Shown here piece after piece: positions 1-12,636 of a stretch of DNA of 64,000 bases. Within the stretch, counting starts at the first letter, position 1. Every line of letters starts with the position of its first letter. Below the pieces are notes generated by a model. That model saw nothing but the letters and a program-made list of their open reading frames with translations, had not been told where the DNA came from and ran no database searches. This stretch comes from Zymoseptoria tritici IPO323 (lineage: Eukaryota; Ascomycota; Dothideomycetes; Mycosphaerellales; Mycosphaerellaceae). The stretch covers positions 575,502 to 639,501 of the forward strand of contig NC_018204.1 of assembly GCF_000219625.1 (NCBI RefSeq). The letters are read 5' to 3'. A program made the position numbers and the translations under genes.

Positions 1-206
1 GCCGGAAGGACTTTGGCCAGCGATGGAGAAGGAGTTGCAATCGAGGCCTGCGGTGGGTTGGGTGAAACTCGCTCTGCCTTGTCCAGTACGAGGCTTGAAG
101 TGCTGGAGGAGTGCATTGATTTGAGGCTTGAGGGAGGAGCTGTACTTGAAAGAGGGGTGGCGGTCTCGAATCGTGGAATGGGATTTTGATGTTGGCGGTG
201 ATGCAT
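1..206 (-). CDS. N-terminal part of a gene cut by the window edge, unknown function
   Basis: Reading leftward from an ATG at 206-204, the minus strand stays open for 68 codons to the window edge. The encoded N-terminus is rich in Ser, Thr and Pro (runs such as PLSSTAPPSS and HSSSTSSL), as in disordered starts of many fungal regulatory or cytoskeletal proteins. Codons and dinucleotides are normal here, with plentiful CpA and TpG, so this DNA was not hit by RIP. No domain is visible in the part present, so no function is offered. It would be the last intact gene before the subtelomere if real. The alternative is chance openness of low-complexity sequence. Confidence 0.35.
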   Translation of the reverse strand, partial: MHHRQHQNPIPRFETATPLSSTAPPSSLKSMHSSSTSSLVLDKAERVSPNPPQASIATPSPSLAKVLP

Positions 207-3200
207 GATGGATTTGCGTAGATGATGGATCTGCTTGCGGCGGAAGCTGGTTTAGGCTCGCTTCTGGGATCGGTGAGTGTCGTTGTTAGAGAGAGGGCGG
301 GGTGGATGTAGCTTCAAAGATTCGCGATGTGTTAAGAACCGCTGCTAGCTCAGACCAGTTGGACGTCAGAGGAGGGGATCACTCTGGGGTTGAAGTCATG
401 CATAAGTTGATTGCTCGTACTGGAACAGAGAATGTGTGTCAGTACGTAAAGGGCGCGAGGCTCTCTGTCAATGCACTTGCGTTTATGTCCTGCCAAGTAC
501 AATGCACTGCCTGCGAGAGACATATGCCTTGTCCATCGAAGCTTCGAGATACAGTGAAGTGGAAACCCAGAGATTCTGGCCAATTGATTACGGGCGAAAC
601 GTTCGACGTTGGCAAATTGGTCCACGGTGTGAAGGACGCCGCTTTTGCGCCTCTCTGCGATCATCGTACCTTTCCTATTCTCCACATCTCAGGTCAGATC
701 GTAGAAAAGGTGTGCGGTCTGGTTTTGGATTTTGAGCACCTACCAAATGCTATACCTCCTGCACAAACACGGCCTTGATGGCTGCCTTTCCGTCTTGCCC
801 TGCAGATTCGCCGTGAAGTCCAAATCCTCCTCATTGGTGAACTCAAAGATCATCGCGTCGGTATGGTCGAGCGTACCGTCGATCTGTGCAGCATTGATCC
901 GACCTTGAGTGAAGTGTTTGGCATACACGAATGACACGATTGTTCCTGGTTTTTGGAAGCCCGCGAGGTAGGCGCTTCTGAGCCGCAGCTTTCGCCCTTT
1001 TGGTCACCGACGGGCCATCTGGCAGTAGCTGAAGGCGCGGGCGGGTGCTGGAAATCACTCTTGGGCGACGTGGAGTGAACAGTCCTTCTGTTGCCTTCCG
1101 AATCGATATTGCCGTCAAATCGTCATGGTCAACGTTCTAATCGTTGTCCTCCTCCTCATCATATCTATCGCCTTCTTGCCACTGCTCCAACTCCTTGTCC
1201 GACGAGTTCAAATTGCCTAGCAACATTGACCAGCCGCGACCTCGACCAGCAGGATTCTGGGCAGCTTGGGTAATAAGTTGGAACGATCCTGAACGGACGT
1301 CCTTTGATTGCACGAGCGATTGAGTACTTTGCCGGATGAAGTTAGGGTCTCGCAGCGGTGGTGATTTGGGACGTGCTTGGACGGGCATCCTTTGTCTTGA
1401 AGATCTGGATGGCAGTGCGGAAGTGCTGGGATGGGCATTCGTGCTTGGTTGTTCGAGCCAGCAAGCGGTTGAGCGTTTTGTGTGGTCTCACAGCAGTGGT
1501 CGGACGAATCTCAGCAGTCGTGGATCTCTTCGGTGGATTCCGCCCGGTTTCGCATCTTATCGATTGCCCGCCCTCGCCACCTCGCTGCCCTCATTCTCAC
1601 CGTAACCGCATCCGATGACCTCGCCGTCTACCAAGAGTCCTCCACAGTCCGGGTCCCTGGATTCTGCCTTACCGTACGCATATCCCGAGCTCCTCGGTAT
1701 CGCCCGCGAGACCTGTGGCACGCTCAGTGAAATTCGTAGAGCTCGACGGTGATGAGCAGTGTGGCACTCTCGATGAAAGTTGATGGAGCTTCGATAGCGT
1801 TGATCTGTGTGGCACGCTCAACGGAAGTCGATGGAGCTTCGGCGATGTTGAGCCATGTGGCACGCTCAATGGAAGTCGACACAGCTTCGATGGTCGTTTG
1901 TGGCGGGCGGCTGCCAAAGGTAGATTGATGCCGGTGGTCCAAGAGTGAAAAGATCATGTCGGCAGTCCAGGTGATGACGAAGGTCATCTCTCATCATCGT
2001 CGTCATGGCGAATAGAATCCGGTCGGCGCTGTAGCGAATACTTGATCAAAGTGAGACTGACGCTTCATCATTCTCAAACAGAAGTGCGGACTTGTAGACT
2101 TGGTGAGTCTTTATTTCTCCTCTATCCGTTGTTCCGGGCTTTGTCAAGAAGTCGATGCAGGGCGCCGTAAGACACGGCTCATTCCCTAGTCAGTCAGACA
2201 CATATGCTTGAATCTGGGCAACTATACTAATTTTGCTGAAGCGGAAAGCACATCGAGCGATCCCTTCGCAAGCCAGAGGGTGAGGTGTTTCCTGCGTATC
2301 TTATCAGTGCGACGTACAAACAACATGGTGACTCAACATTCCTCAAGGACACCGCGAGAATCGACCGCTCCGAGCACCATGATCGTGAATCATCAACTCC
2401 AACCGCATGCTCGATGTTGCCTGGCACCTCTTCACCGCAAATGTCAACTACATCGTCACCAACCCCGACCAACTCTCCGCTCTCCGCCGAGAAGAAGACA
2501 CATCGAGACGACTACTCGCACGGAAACCGATCACTACATCCACATCCACGCCGACCCGAGATACGTCTCCGAAGACAACGCAGAGTCAAACTAGGCCGGA
2601 GATTTTGAGAAGAGCTGGCTGAAAAGAGGTGCCGAAGGCGAAGAGGAAGATGTGGACCCAGAGGAATGTCACAGGCTTACAGCAGAAATGCTTGTAAAAG
2701 TTAGACACTATTGCTAAGATGAACAATCGACCTAGCATGCAAGATTACTATGGTGGAAATGTCGCACTCGATATCAGAGACAACCGAAACCCGCGAACAT
2801 ATGCAATCCGGCGTTGCGCATCGAAATCCGGCTAGTGCCATGGCTTCGACACCTGCTGCCTCGTCCAGCGCCCGTCTGTCGACCCCCTCGAACAACACCT
2901 ACATTGTCGACCGCCCCGAATAACACCCAAGTCGTCTCCCGCTCGCCAAACGAACAGCCGTCGCCGCACAGCCGAACTAGACTTACCAAAGATCATCACT
3001 GCAGCGACCAGCGTGCTTGGTCAATGCCTCTGTTACCTACGTCCGCTAGCGCACGGCAACGATAACGCAGTTGGAAGACGCGTACGCCATTAATGAGGAA
3101 GTGACGACGAAGTGGAACAGCTGTTGGAGGCCAGTAAAGCGGCATTAAAGAGTTTTAACAAGTAGACCGGAGGAGTAGAGAGAAAAGAGAAGGACGGAGA

Positions 3201-4790
3201 GGGGGTGACGAGCGCTAGTAAGATCGGCAGTTGTTCCAAGGAGGATCTACAGGAAGAGGGGAGAGGTGGACAAGCGATTCGCAAGCTTTGGAGAGCGAGT
3301 TGAAAGGCAGGAGAACGTTCTCTAAATCGCGAAGGATAGCAGGGTGCTGCAGCTCTGAGGCAATCTTACCAGCGCTGGTGATGTTGATTCCCGATCCATT
3401 CCGCACTTCAGCTCAGGCTCCAACCTCCAGGACGGTCAAATAACTCGAGTCAAGCGGACATGTTCAAACCTCCGAATGAGATCTCCTTCCAGTCCAGCCT
3501 GGCGACGCTCAATTCTGCCGGCAGCAGCACTGCGGTAGGTCAAAAACGAATGCCCCGACCGGCTGGAACTCGCTGTTGCCAATGAGTTCTCGCCGACGTC
3601 TGCCAAATCGTACACTTATTACCGTCGAACGCTCTGCTCTCTTACCATCTCGAAGCTCCATGTCCTCGCTCGGAAGCCTAATTTTGTCCGAAATACTTAA
3701 AGCCTGACCGGGTCATTCTTCTCGAATTGCGATTCGATCGAGTTGAAAATATCACTGCTTTCCATACCACCGCCATCGCAACGCCTGGCTCGGACGCAGC
3801 GTCAGCTATGATCTTTAGAGTACCCTACGCCAGCTCGAACTCCTCCTTTGCAAGAAATACGTAAGTGCCCCTTCTCTTTCATTGCCTTTTCTTCCTTCTT
3901 TCTTCCTTTTTGTCCTTCCTACCACCCCTCGGCACAGCAAAATTCCGCTCCTCTCTACCCTTCCACGATTTGCCTACAACGTCGGTCGTGGAATTCGAGG
4001 AGCGAGGAGAGTTGTCGAAGGTACGGCAGGAATCCCCTCTATGAGTGAGGAGGTCGTGGTGGAGCGCACACGACGATACAATGATGTGGCGTGTTGAGGA
4101 GACGTTTCTTGAGAATAATGAGATGCTTCCCACCGGTGGTTGTTATGTTCTTGCTCTTGCGGAGGTGTCGAAAGGCGCTGGTGGTAGGCGGACTTCTTTA
4201 TTGATAGATACTGCGCCGGCTTTTGTTGCGAACTCGGAGTTTTTGGAAAATCAATTGAGACGGTCAGTATCTGGGCGTCATGTCTTGAGCTTGGATTGCT
4301 CTAGCTCAATACGTATAGGGAGAAAAAACTCGACTTCACACCTACGTCGACGCCGACGCCCCTTGCGTCCCGCAGTCAGCTGCGACATATATCCTCAGAA
4401 AGGATCGGCCTCTCTCGAATGATGCCTTCGACGATCGCCACATTAATTCGAGCCACCTTCTCCATCGCCGGTACCCTCCAGACCTTCGAAGGAAAAGCGA
4501 ATCTTAAGCCTCAGCCTCCTTCGCTAGCCGAAAACCTCTAACACCATCCTTAAGAACGGCTCAGCTAATTCCTCGCTCTCTTCCGTGGGAGCAAGGCTTA
4601 GACGCCTCCTCCATCGTCAACGTCCTCAGCTCCGGACATCGACGCCCGACCTAGCCACGCCGGAAAAGCCGTCTCTGTTCTTTCTCGGATATGGAAGCAA
4701 GTCAAGGCAGAAGCAGTCCGAGATAGAGGCGCAGAAGTTGAAGGAATCACCCTTTAGCAGAAGCTAACGATTTAACAACTTCCGCATACG
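207..4790. other. Non-RIP sequence without a confident gene
   Basis: About 4.6 kb of ordinary base composition with many short, mutually overlapping frames and no recognisable domain. Possible gene relics: a frame around 2407-2622 (start MLDVAWHLF) and a pyrimidine-rich stretch at 3861-3937 that starts GTAAGT and ends CACAG and would make a normal 77-bp fungal intron. The sequence after it (3938-4097) reads as a short basic peptide. I could not link these pieces into one model. The area looks like old single-copy genes in decay. Confidence 0.4.
1714..1903. repeat. Four imperfect 46-48 bp tandem repeats
   Basis: The motif TGTGGCACGCTC starts near 1714, 1760 (CT variant), 1808 and 1856, giving a unit of 46-48 bp. 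On the minus strand the 48-bp units are in frame and read as a 16-residue repeat (core ERATWLNIAEAPSTS) inside an open frame at 1724-1987. Not RIP-mutated. Confidence 0.7.
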
Positions 4791-4814
4791 CAGCACTGTT
4801 GTCTGTCGCTGAGT

Positions 4815-6004
4815 TTGGAGCGCGATATATCCGAATCCCGGATATTACACAACGTTCTCAGCCCAGCTGCCGTTTTCCCGCCTCGCTCCTACGCCTCGCT
4901 CCTACAGCTCACTCGCACGCTCGACGATCTTCCTACGCAGGGTGTGATTTCAGAGCTTCTGCCCAACACCGACAAGATGCTAGTGGCTGAGGTAGAATCA
5001 GAGACGCAAGAGATGCAGTCGGTCCCGGACCATCTTACACGCGCATATTCCACCGAAGCCGCGCCCACGGGTCGCAGAAGAATTGTCGAGGCAGCGGGAG
5101 GAAATGCAGGATTTTGGAGCCCTTCGAGCCGATCTACGGCGGACTCGTAAGTCTTGGCGAGAGAGTTGTCGGCGACGCGACCTCAGCATGGTACTGCATG
5201 CATGCTCTCGAAGGCGAGACGTCGCGGCGGGTATGAGCAATCTCAAGTGGGAGAACTGGGTTGCATGCGGATGCGAGGTTCGTAAAGCATTGTGTCAATT
5301 GAGGGAAGATGAAAATCGGTAGAGGTGGGAGAGATTGGACTCTTCACCTCCCGCCTTCTATCATCTGGATGTCCCAGCGGCTTCTTACTCGGCTGACTCC
5401 GGCTCCATTGCAGACTCCATCCAGATGTCGACCAGGTCAAGAACGCACACGATCCTCGGCCGAACGAAGCGCAGCTCCAATCCAATCCCTCTGAGGTCCT
5501 CCATCGCGAAATGGCAGCCAGCAATGCGTGGCGAAGGTTGTTTCGCATCGACCCCATCCTCCCTCCGGCGCTCTCGCCAACAGTGGCAGTGCCTCCTGAT
5601 ATGCAAGCGAAAAGAAGGCATGAATAGGATGCATCGTGCGAGAGCGGGACAGCCAGCTGGACTGCTACCAAACACGATAACAGACGGGCTCGCAAAAAAG
5701 CTGCTGCCGCTCTTTTAAACTACCGCTCCTTCAAACTACCGCTCGGTTCCAAAAGCCGCAGACCAGAGATGTTATCTTACCACTACCGCTCGCAGCGTAC
5801 CGGGAGAGGGATGCTGCAAAGAACGAGATTGCAAGGTTGAGGCAAGCGAACGACGTGAAGGAGCAGCTCGCTAGGGCGTCGGATCTTGCGACCCGTGAAT
5901 TACGTACTCACGGTCAACGCGATCGGCTCTTATACGATCCACCCGCTGCTCCTCAGCCGACTACGGTCTCCACGTCAGATTTGCAGCACTCGCAGCACTC
6001 GTAA
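4815..6004 (+). pseudogene. Decayed coiled-coil protein gene
   Basis: Three stretches on the plus strand read as real protein in different frames. At 4815-5040 the frame gives SYASLLQLTRTLDDLPTQGV and an acidic stretch. From about 5065 another frame gives VAEELSRQREEMQDFGALR, a clear heptad-like coiled coil. At about 5774-6004 a third frame gives AAKNEIARLRQAND and KEQLARASDLATREL, ending at a TAA (6002-6004). Charged, helix-forming segments in one orientation over 1.2 kb suggest one gene whose frame was broken by indels, or exons whose introns I cannot place. Function unknown. There is no RIP signature, so decay here was by ordinary mutation. Confidence 0.4.
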
Positions 6005-6919
6005 TCTCAACCGGGACAGACCCGACATAGCAAGTTGCCGATCACAAGGCACCGATCGATATGGGTCTTAGAGCTCTTCCATAGCTTCTTCGTCGGCGCA
6101 GTCGCGCGCGTACAGCAGTAAGTGTTATGCAACTAAGCTGGCGTTTTACCCTCCTAACCTAAACAACAGGTATCTGAAGGACATCGTCAACAACGACAAC
6201 ATCCAGATTCATGCCCTAATGCCCGCAATTCTACCAGCTCAGAATCTTAGGTCGTTTTCGAGGACTCCCTATCCGATGACTTTCTGTTATCAAACAGCTC
6301 CCGGCGACTCTTCCGGAGCCCTTCTGATATCTGCTCCGACGGACTAGGGAGTTTACACCTGTGCGGAATTCGAGGCGGGAAGCAGCAGAGCCGGGGTGGG
6401 AAACAGGACGTCGGTGTCATGTCATCCAAAGCCGGAGATGGAGTCAGAACGTTAACACTATACCTTTGGAGATTCTAATGAGGAGTCATCCCGAGCGATG
6501 CGTGGTCGCCTGGATGGTCAGGACAGTTTCCCAACCGCAAGGACGTCACCTCACCCTTGCCGGATTCTGACGTACGCCGACTTGTCTTCCGGTGACGACG
6601 AAATGTCCTTTAGCTACGGTGCTCGAGGGACTTAACAGCACGGCTCATTCATCGACGAAACATGTCGTCTCAAGAAAGTGCGCCCATCCCCCGGCCAAGT
6701 CCTTGCCTTTGTCCGCATCCTGGTACCGCGACTGGGACCAGGAGACCTCTTCGCACGTCTCCAAATTCCAGGCTGAATAGCTCTATGGGATCGAAGCCGC
6801 CCTATAAACGGGAGACGAGGCACTTTGAATGGGGTTGGCTGCGGGTTACATCGAGCGACAAGGTTCTCTCTCATCGAATGATTCTTCTCCGCCTCGAGAC
6901 TTTGTGAGCTTTTTGGATT

Positions 6920-7108
6920 ATGGAAAATTCGATGCGACTGCTGCGACTTGAGGGTCTCATTGTGGTGCTTGCTGTATATGCCTTTGCGACAGGGGTACGC
7001 GGGAAGGGGACCAGTAGCGGTGGCATGATGATGCCAGTAGCAGGCGGACGTTGGACGGCGATTTCGCTGGAGACATTCACAGTATGTTCCACAATTCACA
7101 CGATCTAA
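6920..7108 (+). CDS. Short ORF with signal-peptide-like N-terminus
   Basis: An ATG at 6920 opens 62 codons. Residues about 7-27 are basic then strongly hydrophobic (LEGLIVVLAVYAFATGV), followed by a small polar region with GGMMM. This resembles a secretory signal peptide. A GTATGT at about 7089 could be a 5' splice site, so the true product might continue in another exon. No cysteine pattern or domain is seen. Coding is uncertain because competing frames overlap it. Confidence 0.22.
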   Translation: MENSMRLLRLEGLIVVLAVYAFATGVRGKGTSSGGMMMPVAGGRWTAISLETFTVCSTIHTI

Positions 7109-7195
7109 CTTCAGACGACCTCTGCCTTTACAAGACCGCGACTTCAACCACCAGTTTGTGTACCACCCAGTCTCGCCGTTTGTTTACTGGCTATC

Positions 7196-7657
7196 ATGAT
7201 AGAGCCACCGACGGGTTGTGAAGAAGCATTGCTGCTAGGACCCGCGGCGGCGTCACTCGATTCCGCCCTAGGCGTTGGGTATGGAGATCTGTTCAGCCCA
7301 CACGGCACATCACCTACAGTTACTTCCGCAGGTGTTTATCTACCGGCGATTAACATCCAAGCCCGCCTGGCCAAGACATATACGAGGGAGCAGTCGTCAT
7401 CCTGCACGAGCCCAGAGAGCCGCCGCGGCTTAATTACGATTCTTGATCATAGTTGTAGCATTTGCGTGCTTCTGTACGTTATCGTCCAGCCTGGATTCCC
7501 GCTCTACAATCGACTGCGTAGGGCAAGGTTGTTTAGACCATCTTGCTCCGCTAGCAGGCTAAAGAGCGTTACGAAGGGCGTTCTCCCTTCGCGAGAGTCT
7601 AGTCGAGGCTTAGGTAAGGCGGACCCGAGACACCCTATCGATTGCCCGCGGTACTAG
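7196..7657 (+). CDS. Hypothetical ORF, 153 codons, at the edge of the repeat region
   Basis: An ATG at 7196 opens 153 codons ending at 7657, the longest non-repeat frame in the left 7.6 kb. A hydrophobic segment (SICVLLYVIVQPGFPLY) lies near residues 88-105, followed by a basic C-terminal third. Nothing recognisable. Its stop lies at the point where base composition changes to RIP-type, so the end may be altered. Could be spurious. Confidence 0.22.
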   Translation: MIEPPTGCEEALLLGPAAASLDSALGVGYGDLFSPHGTSPTVTSAGVYLPAINIQARLAKTYTREQSSSCTSPESRRGLITILDHSCSICVLLYVIVQPGFPLYNRLRRARLFRPSCSASRLKSVTKGVLPSRESSRGLGKADPRHPIDCPRY

Positions 7658-7659
7658 AT

Positions 7660-8426
7660 CTGGACCTAGGAAGTAGACTATCTTTCGTTAAGGCGAAGGA
7701 TGCTTATCCGGAGATACGTCGGATAATAAAGTTGTTAACGAGTTTAAGGATTCTATACCTAGGTTTAGGGTTATAGGTTAGGACAACATCTCTAGACAAA
7801 CCCGCTATAATAGATGTTTTCTAAAAGAGTATCTAATTCCTATTCTAACGCCGATCCCCGTTTATATATAGAACGTATATTAATGCCGTACGTCGCTATT
7901 AAAGTTAGTATATCTAAAGCGGACCTCTACTTTATACTAAGAAAGCGTAATAAACTTATTCTACCTCCTATTACTATACCTCTATAGGCGACGACGGTAT
8001 TCCTACCTTCTATATATATTCGTATAGTATACTATCCTATATTAAGCGGAGCTATCTTTAATATATCTACTATCCTTACGACTATTATTCTATATCTCGT
8101 ACTTATCTTATACTCTTCTACGTAACGTCTTACTACTCTATTACGTATAAAACGCGACTATAAGCCTTCTAGCCTCTAAAAGCGTAAAAAAGAACTTATC
8201 CTACCTTCTATTACTATATCTCTATAGGTAATAATAGTATTCGTATAAGTTCTATATATATTTATACTTAAATACTAGCTATAATTAATATATTTACTTT
8301 CCTTATTACTTTACTTATATTAATCCTACTCGCCTACGTATATATATAGAATACGACTATAAGCCTTCTAGCCTCGAAAAGTATAATAATTCATAATATA
8401 GAATAGGACCCTAAGCCTTTTTACTC
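7660..8426. repeat. Heavily RIP-mutated AT-rich repeat remnant
   Basis: From about 7,660 the sequence becomes AT-rich, with almost no CpA or TpG but CpG retained. Two diverged blocks about 230-240 bp apart share a core (TATTACTATA..CTCTATAGG, near 7967 and 8207), and the string CTATAAGCCTTCTAGCCTC recurs near 8159 and 8357, so a tandem repeat underlies it. A telomere-like TTTAGGGTTATAGGTTAGG stands near 7763. No readable protein remains. This is the most mutated and presumably oldest repeat layer. Confidence 0.6.
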
Positions 8427-8428
8427 TT

Positions 8429-8446
8429 AAGGGTTAGGGTTAGGGG
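8429..8446 (+). repeat. Interstitial telomere-like seed at 3' end of LINE A
   Basis: AAGGGTTAGGGTTAGGGG directly precedes the 3' terminus of LINE copy A (element on minus strand). The same junction, with TTAGGGG joined to TTCATTG, is found at copies B, C and D. Confidence 0.85.
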
Positions 8447-11400
8447 TTTATTATACTTGTTTATATAGGCTAGTCTACCTTTATACCTAATCTAAACTAA
8501 AGCCCTATCTAAGCCCTTACTACCGACTCTTTTAGCCGTCTTTAGAGGGGAGGAAATAGACCTACGCTCCTATATAAAGCGCCTCGCGATATACGGCACC
8601 GTAGCTACTCCTAGCCTAACTACGTTTTACGGTATCCTTTTAACTATCTCCCGAGTTAACTAAACTACTAAAAAGAGAGACTACCGATAGGCTAATCTAT
8701 ATCCTAATATAAAATATCGCTCTAGTAATTACTTACTATCTATCGTACCTTAGGTTTCTAAACCTCCTAGGTAACGGACGAGGTATACGTCTCCTTATCC
8801 GCCCGAAACTATAACCCCGTCTCGTTAAGGGGGAATATCCTACTTTAAGACCGTCCGGTAGAGCTCTATCCTCCCTCTATCCGGCGTATCTACTATCGGA
8901 GATATTTAATTCTAATCGAGCCGCTTATATACTAGTCTATAAGTACTTCCTAAACGGTTTAGGGAGTACCGTCTTCCCTTCGGCTAGAATTCCTCCTCTA
9001 GCGATCGTCGTCGTCTACTCCTCTCCTCTACTACGCTATCGCCTTCGTATTCCTCTAAGCCTCCTACTACTCTATAGAGGTACTAGTTTTCTTCTTCCCG
9101 CTCCCCGGCTTTAAGAGGAAGTAGCCGTAGATCTAGGGTATACGCCTTATATCTACTACTAGGCCTTCTAGATAGAGTTAATCGTCCGGTACGGAGCTAG
9201 TCCGGGCCTCGCTAGTCGCCTACGTCTCCTACGTCGTAGCGTAGTCTTTTAACGTCCTACTAATCGGACGCCTACTTTTATCTCGAGGGAAGAGACTCCT
9301 TTTCGATAGGGTAAACGCCTAATTTATCCTCGAGGGATAATCTCCGCTTTTACGTCCTAGGTCGATAGAGCTACTTTCTATTCTACCTATCGGACGGAGC
9401 CTTTTTACGTCCTACTTATTAGACCGAGCTACTTTACGTCCTACCTATCGGACCGAGCTACTTTACGTCCTACCTATTAGACGGAGCCTTTTAACGTCCT
9501 ACTTAGGATAGAGTATACTAGGTCTATACCGCCGCTTCCTCCGCTTCCTCCTTCGTAGCTTCCTCCTTCGTAATCTTTACCGAGATTCGCTCGAGGATCT
9601 CGTTAGCTCGCTTCTAGTATCCTATATTTAGAAGGAAGTCTACCTCGGTAAACTTCGTATTCGTAGTACCTATTTTCTTATATATCTTCTACTTCGCCCG
9701 TCGTTCCTTCCTCGAGAGCTAGCTCGTCCTATTTTCCTAGTAGTAAGTCTTATATCCTCGGATAAATTTACTCGTATAGATATAAAAACTATAGGTATAG
9801 AAGGTTCTATACCGATACTAGAGGAAGCGCTTCTAGAAGGACCGCGGCGCCTTTAAAAAGTAATCGGCTCCTCGTAAGTCCCGCTTTAGGCGGCTTTCTT
9901 CCGGTATAATCCGGGTTAGGCTCTACTTCTTAGCCTCTTCGGCTATATCTTCCTCTCTCTCCTAGCGTAGGAACTACTAGATAGAACGGCGGTCTTCGCT
10001 AAGGCTTCGGTCGCGAGGCTAGGACTCGGGTATCTTACGGTACTTCTTATAGAGCTTATCCTCCGTTAAGCGCCGGAAGAACGCTTTAGGTTTCTAGATT
10101 AGTAATCCTAACTTCCGTAGCGGACTTTCTTCCGGAGTATACTTCTTTACGACCTAAAAGCTAGTTTTTAGTACTTTAAATCGCGAGGGTAGGGCGGAGA
10201 TTCCTAGGAGATTACGAGTAAAGTAAGGGTTAGAAGTATAACCCGAGATCTACTTCGTTAGCTTCGTAACGTCCTTAGTCGTCTCGTCCTAGAACTTAGG
10301 AGAGTCCTCGGTAAACGCCGCGAGGAGAGGCGCGCTATACTCGAACATCGGTACGAGATACTACTAATAGACTTATAGGTAATACGCGAAGCCCTAACTA
10401 TCCGCGTCGAGGGTTAGGAAGTCGCTTCGTTTCCCGGCCTATTCGAGCCGGCTCTTAAGGTACCTCCTTAAGTTAATTCCTCGCGCCGTTATAGGAAATC
10501 CGAAGTAGGTATATACCTCTCTCCTTAGTACCTCTATACTAAAGAGGTAGATCGTCTTCTACGAAGACGCCGGAGCTAGATAGGCGTATTTTTTAATATT
10601 TAGGGTAATATAGTTAGTAGAGGACTAGCGCTTAAGGATCTAGATTAGTATATATACCTTATCTAAGTCGCTAGCGAGGAGAATACTATTATCGGCGAAG
10701 AATAGCGCGCGAGGAATCGGTAGCGCTACGGGTATTACGTTAGAAGAGCCGGCTAGGGTAAGTATCCTAGGTCGATTTAAGTCCTCGAGTAAGCTATCGA
10801 TAAAGATATTAAATAAATAGGGCGAGAGGGGTAAGCCCTATAGAACTCCCCTCGTCCGCGGAAACTACTAAGAAGCCGTATAATCCGAAACGATAAAGGA
10901 CTAGACATCGAAAAAGTAGAGGCTCGTAATTAGAGCTAGTATATTCTCCGGATATCTCCGCTAGCGTAGAACGTCTACGAGTAGTATATAATCTACGACA
11001 TTAAAGGCGGCTTAAAAATCGAGGAATATAGCGTATATAATCCGGCTCGATTTAAGAAGGGCGTAGACGACCGCGGCGTTCGTTATAGTAGAGTAGTAAC
11101 TTCGAAATCCCGCCTAGTTAGGATATATCCTCGCCTATATCCTACTATTAAAGCGCTAGAGAAGTAGGCGCTCGAAGACCTTTCGAAATATCGTTACTAG
11201 CGAGATCGGACGAACGTTATTAGCGTCCTTCGCCGGTATCGTACTATCCTCCCGTCGGGTCTTATCCTTAACGACTAGATAGACGATAGTTTCGTTCTAG
11301 CTCTACGGCGTCTTACTATTCCGGAGATAGGAATTATAGAGGGCGGCTAGGATCCGGAGAAAGCTCGTCGTCGAGAGGGTTTTTATTAGACGGATATATA

Positions 11401-12636
11401 CCCTATCGTTTCCGTAGGCCTTCGTAGTATCCTAGTAGGTAAGCTCCTATATTATTTCGTTAATCGAGAAGGAGAGTAAGGCAGATTAATTATCGATAGG
11501 AAATATCTCCTATACTAAGAGGGTCGCCGTCGAGACGAATCGACTAGTAAATCCCTCCGTTACCTTATCGATTACTATTATCCCTCTTACCTTCCCCGCC
11601 GGGGTCGGTACTAGTAGTATATTCTCGTTCGCGCGGTACTACGCTCTCTTATAGAGACGGACTATCTCGAGCGTCCCGCTATCGGCGTCTAGATTCGGCT
11701 TCGTAATTACCTTAAGACGCTAGTCCTTCTTCTTCTTACTACGGCGGCGTAGCTACTTTAGCTTACGAGTAGTATTATTATTATCCTCGGCTCGCTTTTA
11801 CTTTAGGTCTATTATTACCCTTCGAGGCCCATTATTCTTCTCTCTACCTTTATTCTTCTTCTCTCCTTTTCGATCCTTCTTCTTTCTTTTTTAATCCTTC
11901 TTCTCTCTATCTTTATTTTTCTTCTCTCCCTCTCGATCCTTCTTCTCTTCCTTTCTATCTTTCTTCTCTCTATCTTAATCCTTCTTCTCTCCGCCTCTAT
12001 TCTTCTTTTCTCCGCCTTCGTTACTTATATCCTCCGCCTTTCGTCTACCTAGAGGACGATTTTAATAACGCGTAGAGGCAAGTCCTAGTATAGCTTCGCT
12101 TACCTACTAGTAGAGTAATATAATTTCCGTATTCTACTTATCTATATTAGTACTTATATAGTATAGATACTATTAATGCCGCGCCCTTCTCTCTTAGCTA
12201 TAGTAGAGCGCCTACGCCGTATCGTCGTCGTTTAGCCGGCTTATCGTATAGCGTCGAAGTTAATACGGTACGGCTAATCTATCCGGAGTACCCGTAGTCG
12301 GGTCTAGCTAGAGGTAGAGCTAGTAGACATAGTCGGTATTTATCTTCTCCGTTAGTCGTAGTAGAGCTAGCGTTATATATAGTAGCGTCCGGCGGATAAA
12401 GTAGTAGTTAGTTATTAATTATTTCTCGTATACGGCATCCGTAATCGTAATTAGCTCCTAGATTAGTATTAGATAGGTTATTACGGAGTCCTTAATCTAT
12501 CGCGAGACGACCTTCCGTCTCGGAAGCGGTAACGCCTTCCTACTCTAGAGAGACATCTTACTAAAGCGGATATTAATATCTCTAAGAACGATATCCGAGC
12601 TAGTAACCGCCTCGAGTATAGACTAGACCTTATCTA
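8447..12636 (-). mobile_element. Telomere-associated LINE, copy A (5'-truncated)
   Basis: Colinear with LINE copies B and C but cut within the endonuclease part of ORF2, where it meets element E2 at about 12636. The 3' end at 8447 abuts TTAGGG repeats. It is the most RIP-mutated copy: CpA and TpG are almost absent (for example GATATACGG where the terminal copy D has GATGCACGG). The 3'-UTR minisatellite has only about four to five 29-30 bp units (9,370-9,500), against about eight or nine in B and C. Oriented 3' end toward the centromere, as expected for an element reverse-transcribed onto a chromosome end or into telomeric repeats. Confidence 0.85.
9503..12635 (-). pseudogene. LINE A ORF2 remnant (endonuclease fragment, reverse transcriptase)
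   Basis: The stop anticodon position 9503-9505 matches the ORF2 stops of copies B and C. The reverse-transcriptase core is recognisable in translation: GLPLSPYLFNIFIDSLLEDL and LFFADNSILLASDL, the latter at about 10,660-10,710. Many TAG and TAA codons stand where Gln or Trp are expected, including inside the RGVLQGL motif. The N-terminal endonuclease is mostly missing because the element is 5'-truncated. The linker (about 11,830-12,010, plus-strand pyrimidine-rich) is a decayed run of the GEKKDRE repeat. Not functional. Confidence 0.85.

Noticed and set aside
302..778. 158-codon plus-strand ORF
   Set aside because: Opens on GTG, not ATG, with three overlapping frames and no domain.
6632..7147. 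171-codon minus-strand ORF
   Set aside because: Very Arg/His/Pro-rich without structure and overlapped by a plus-strand frame with a signal-peptide-like start; looks like chance.
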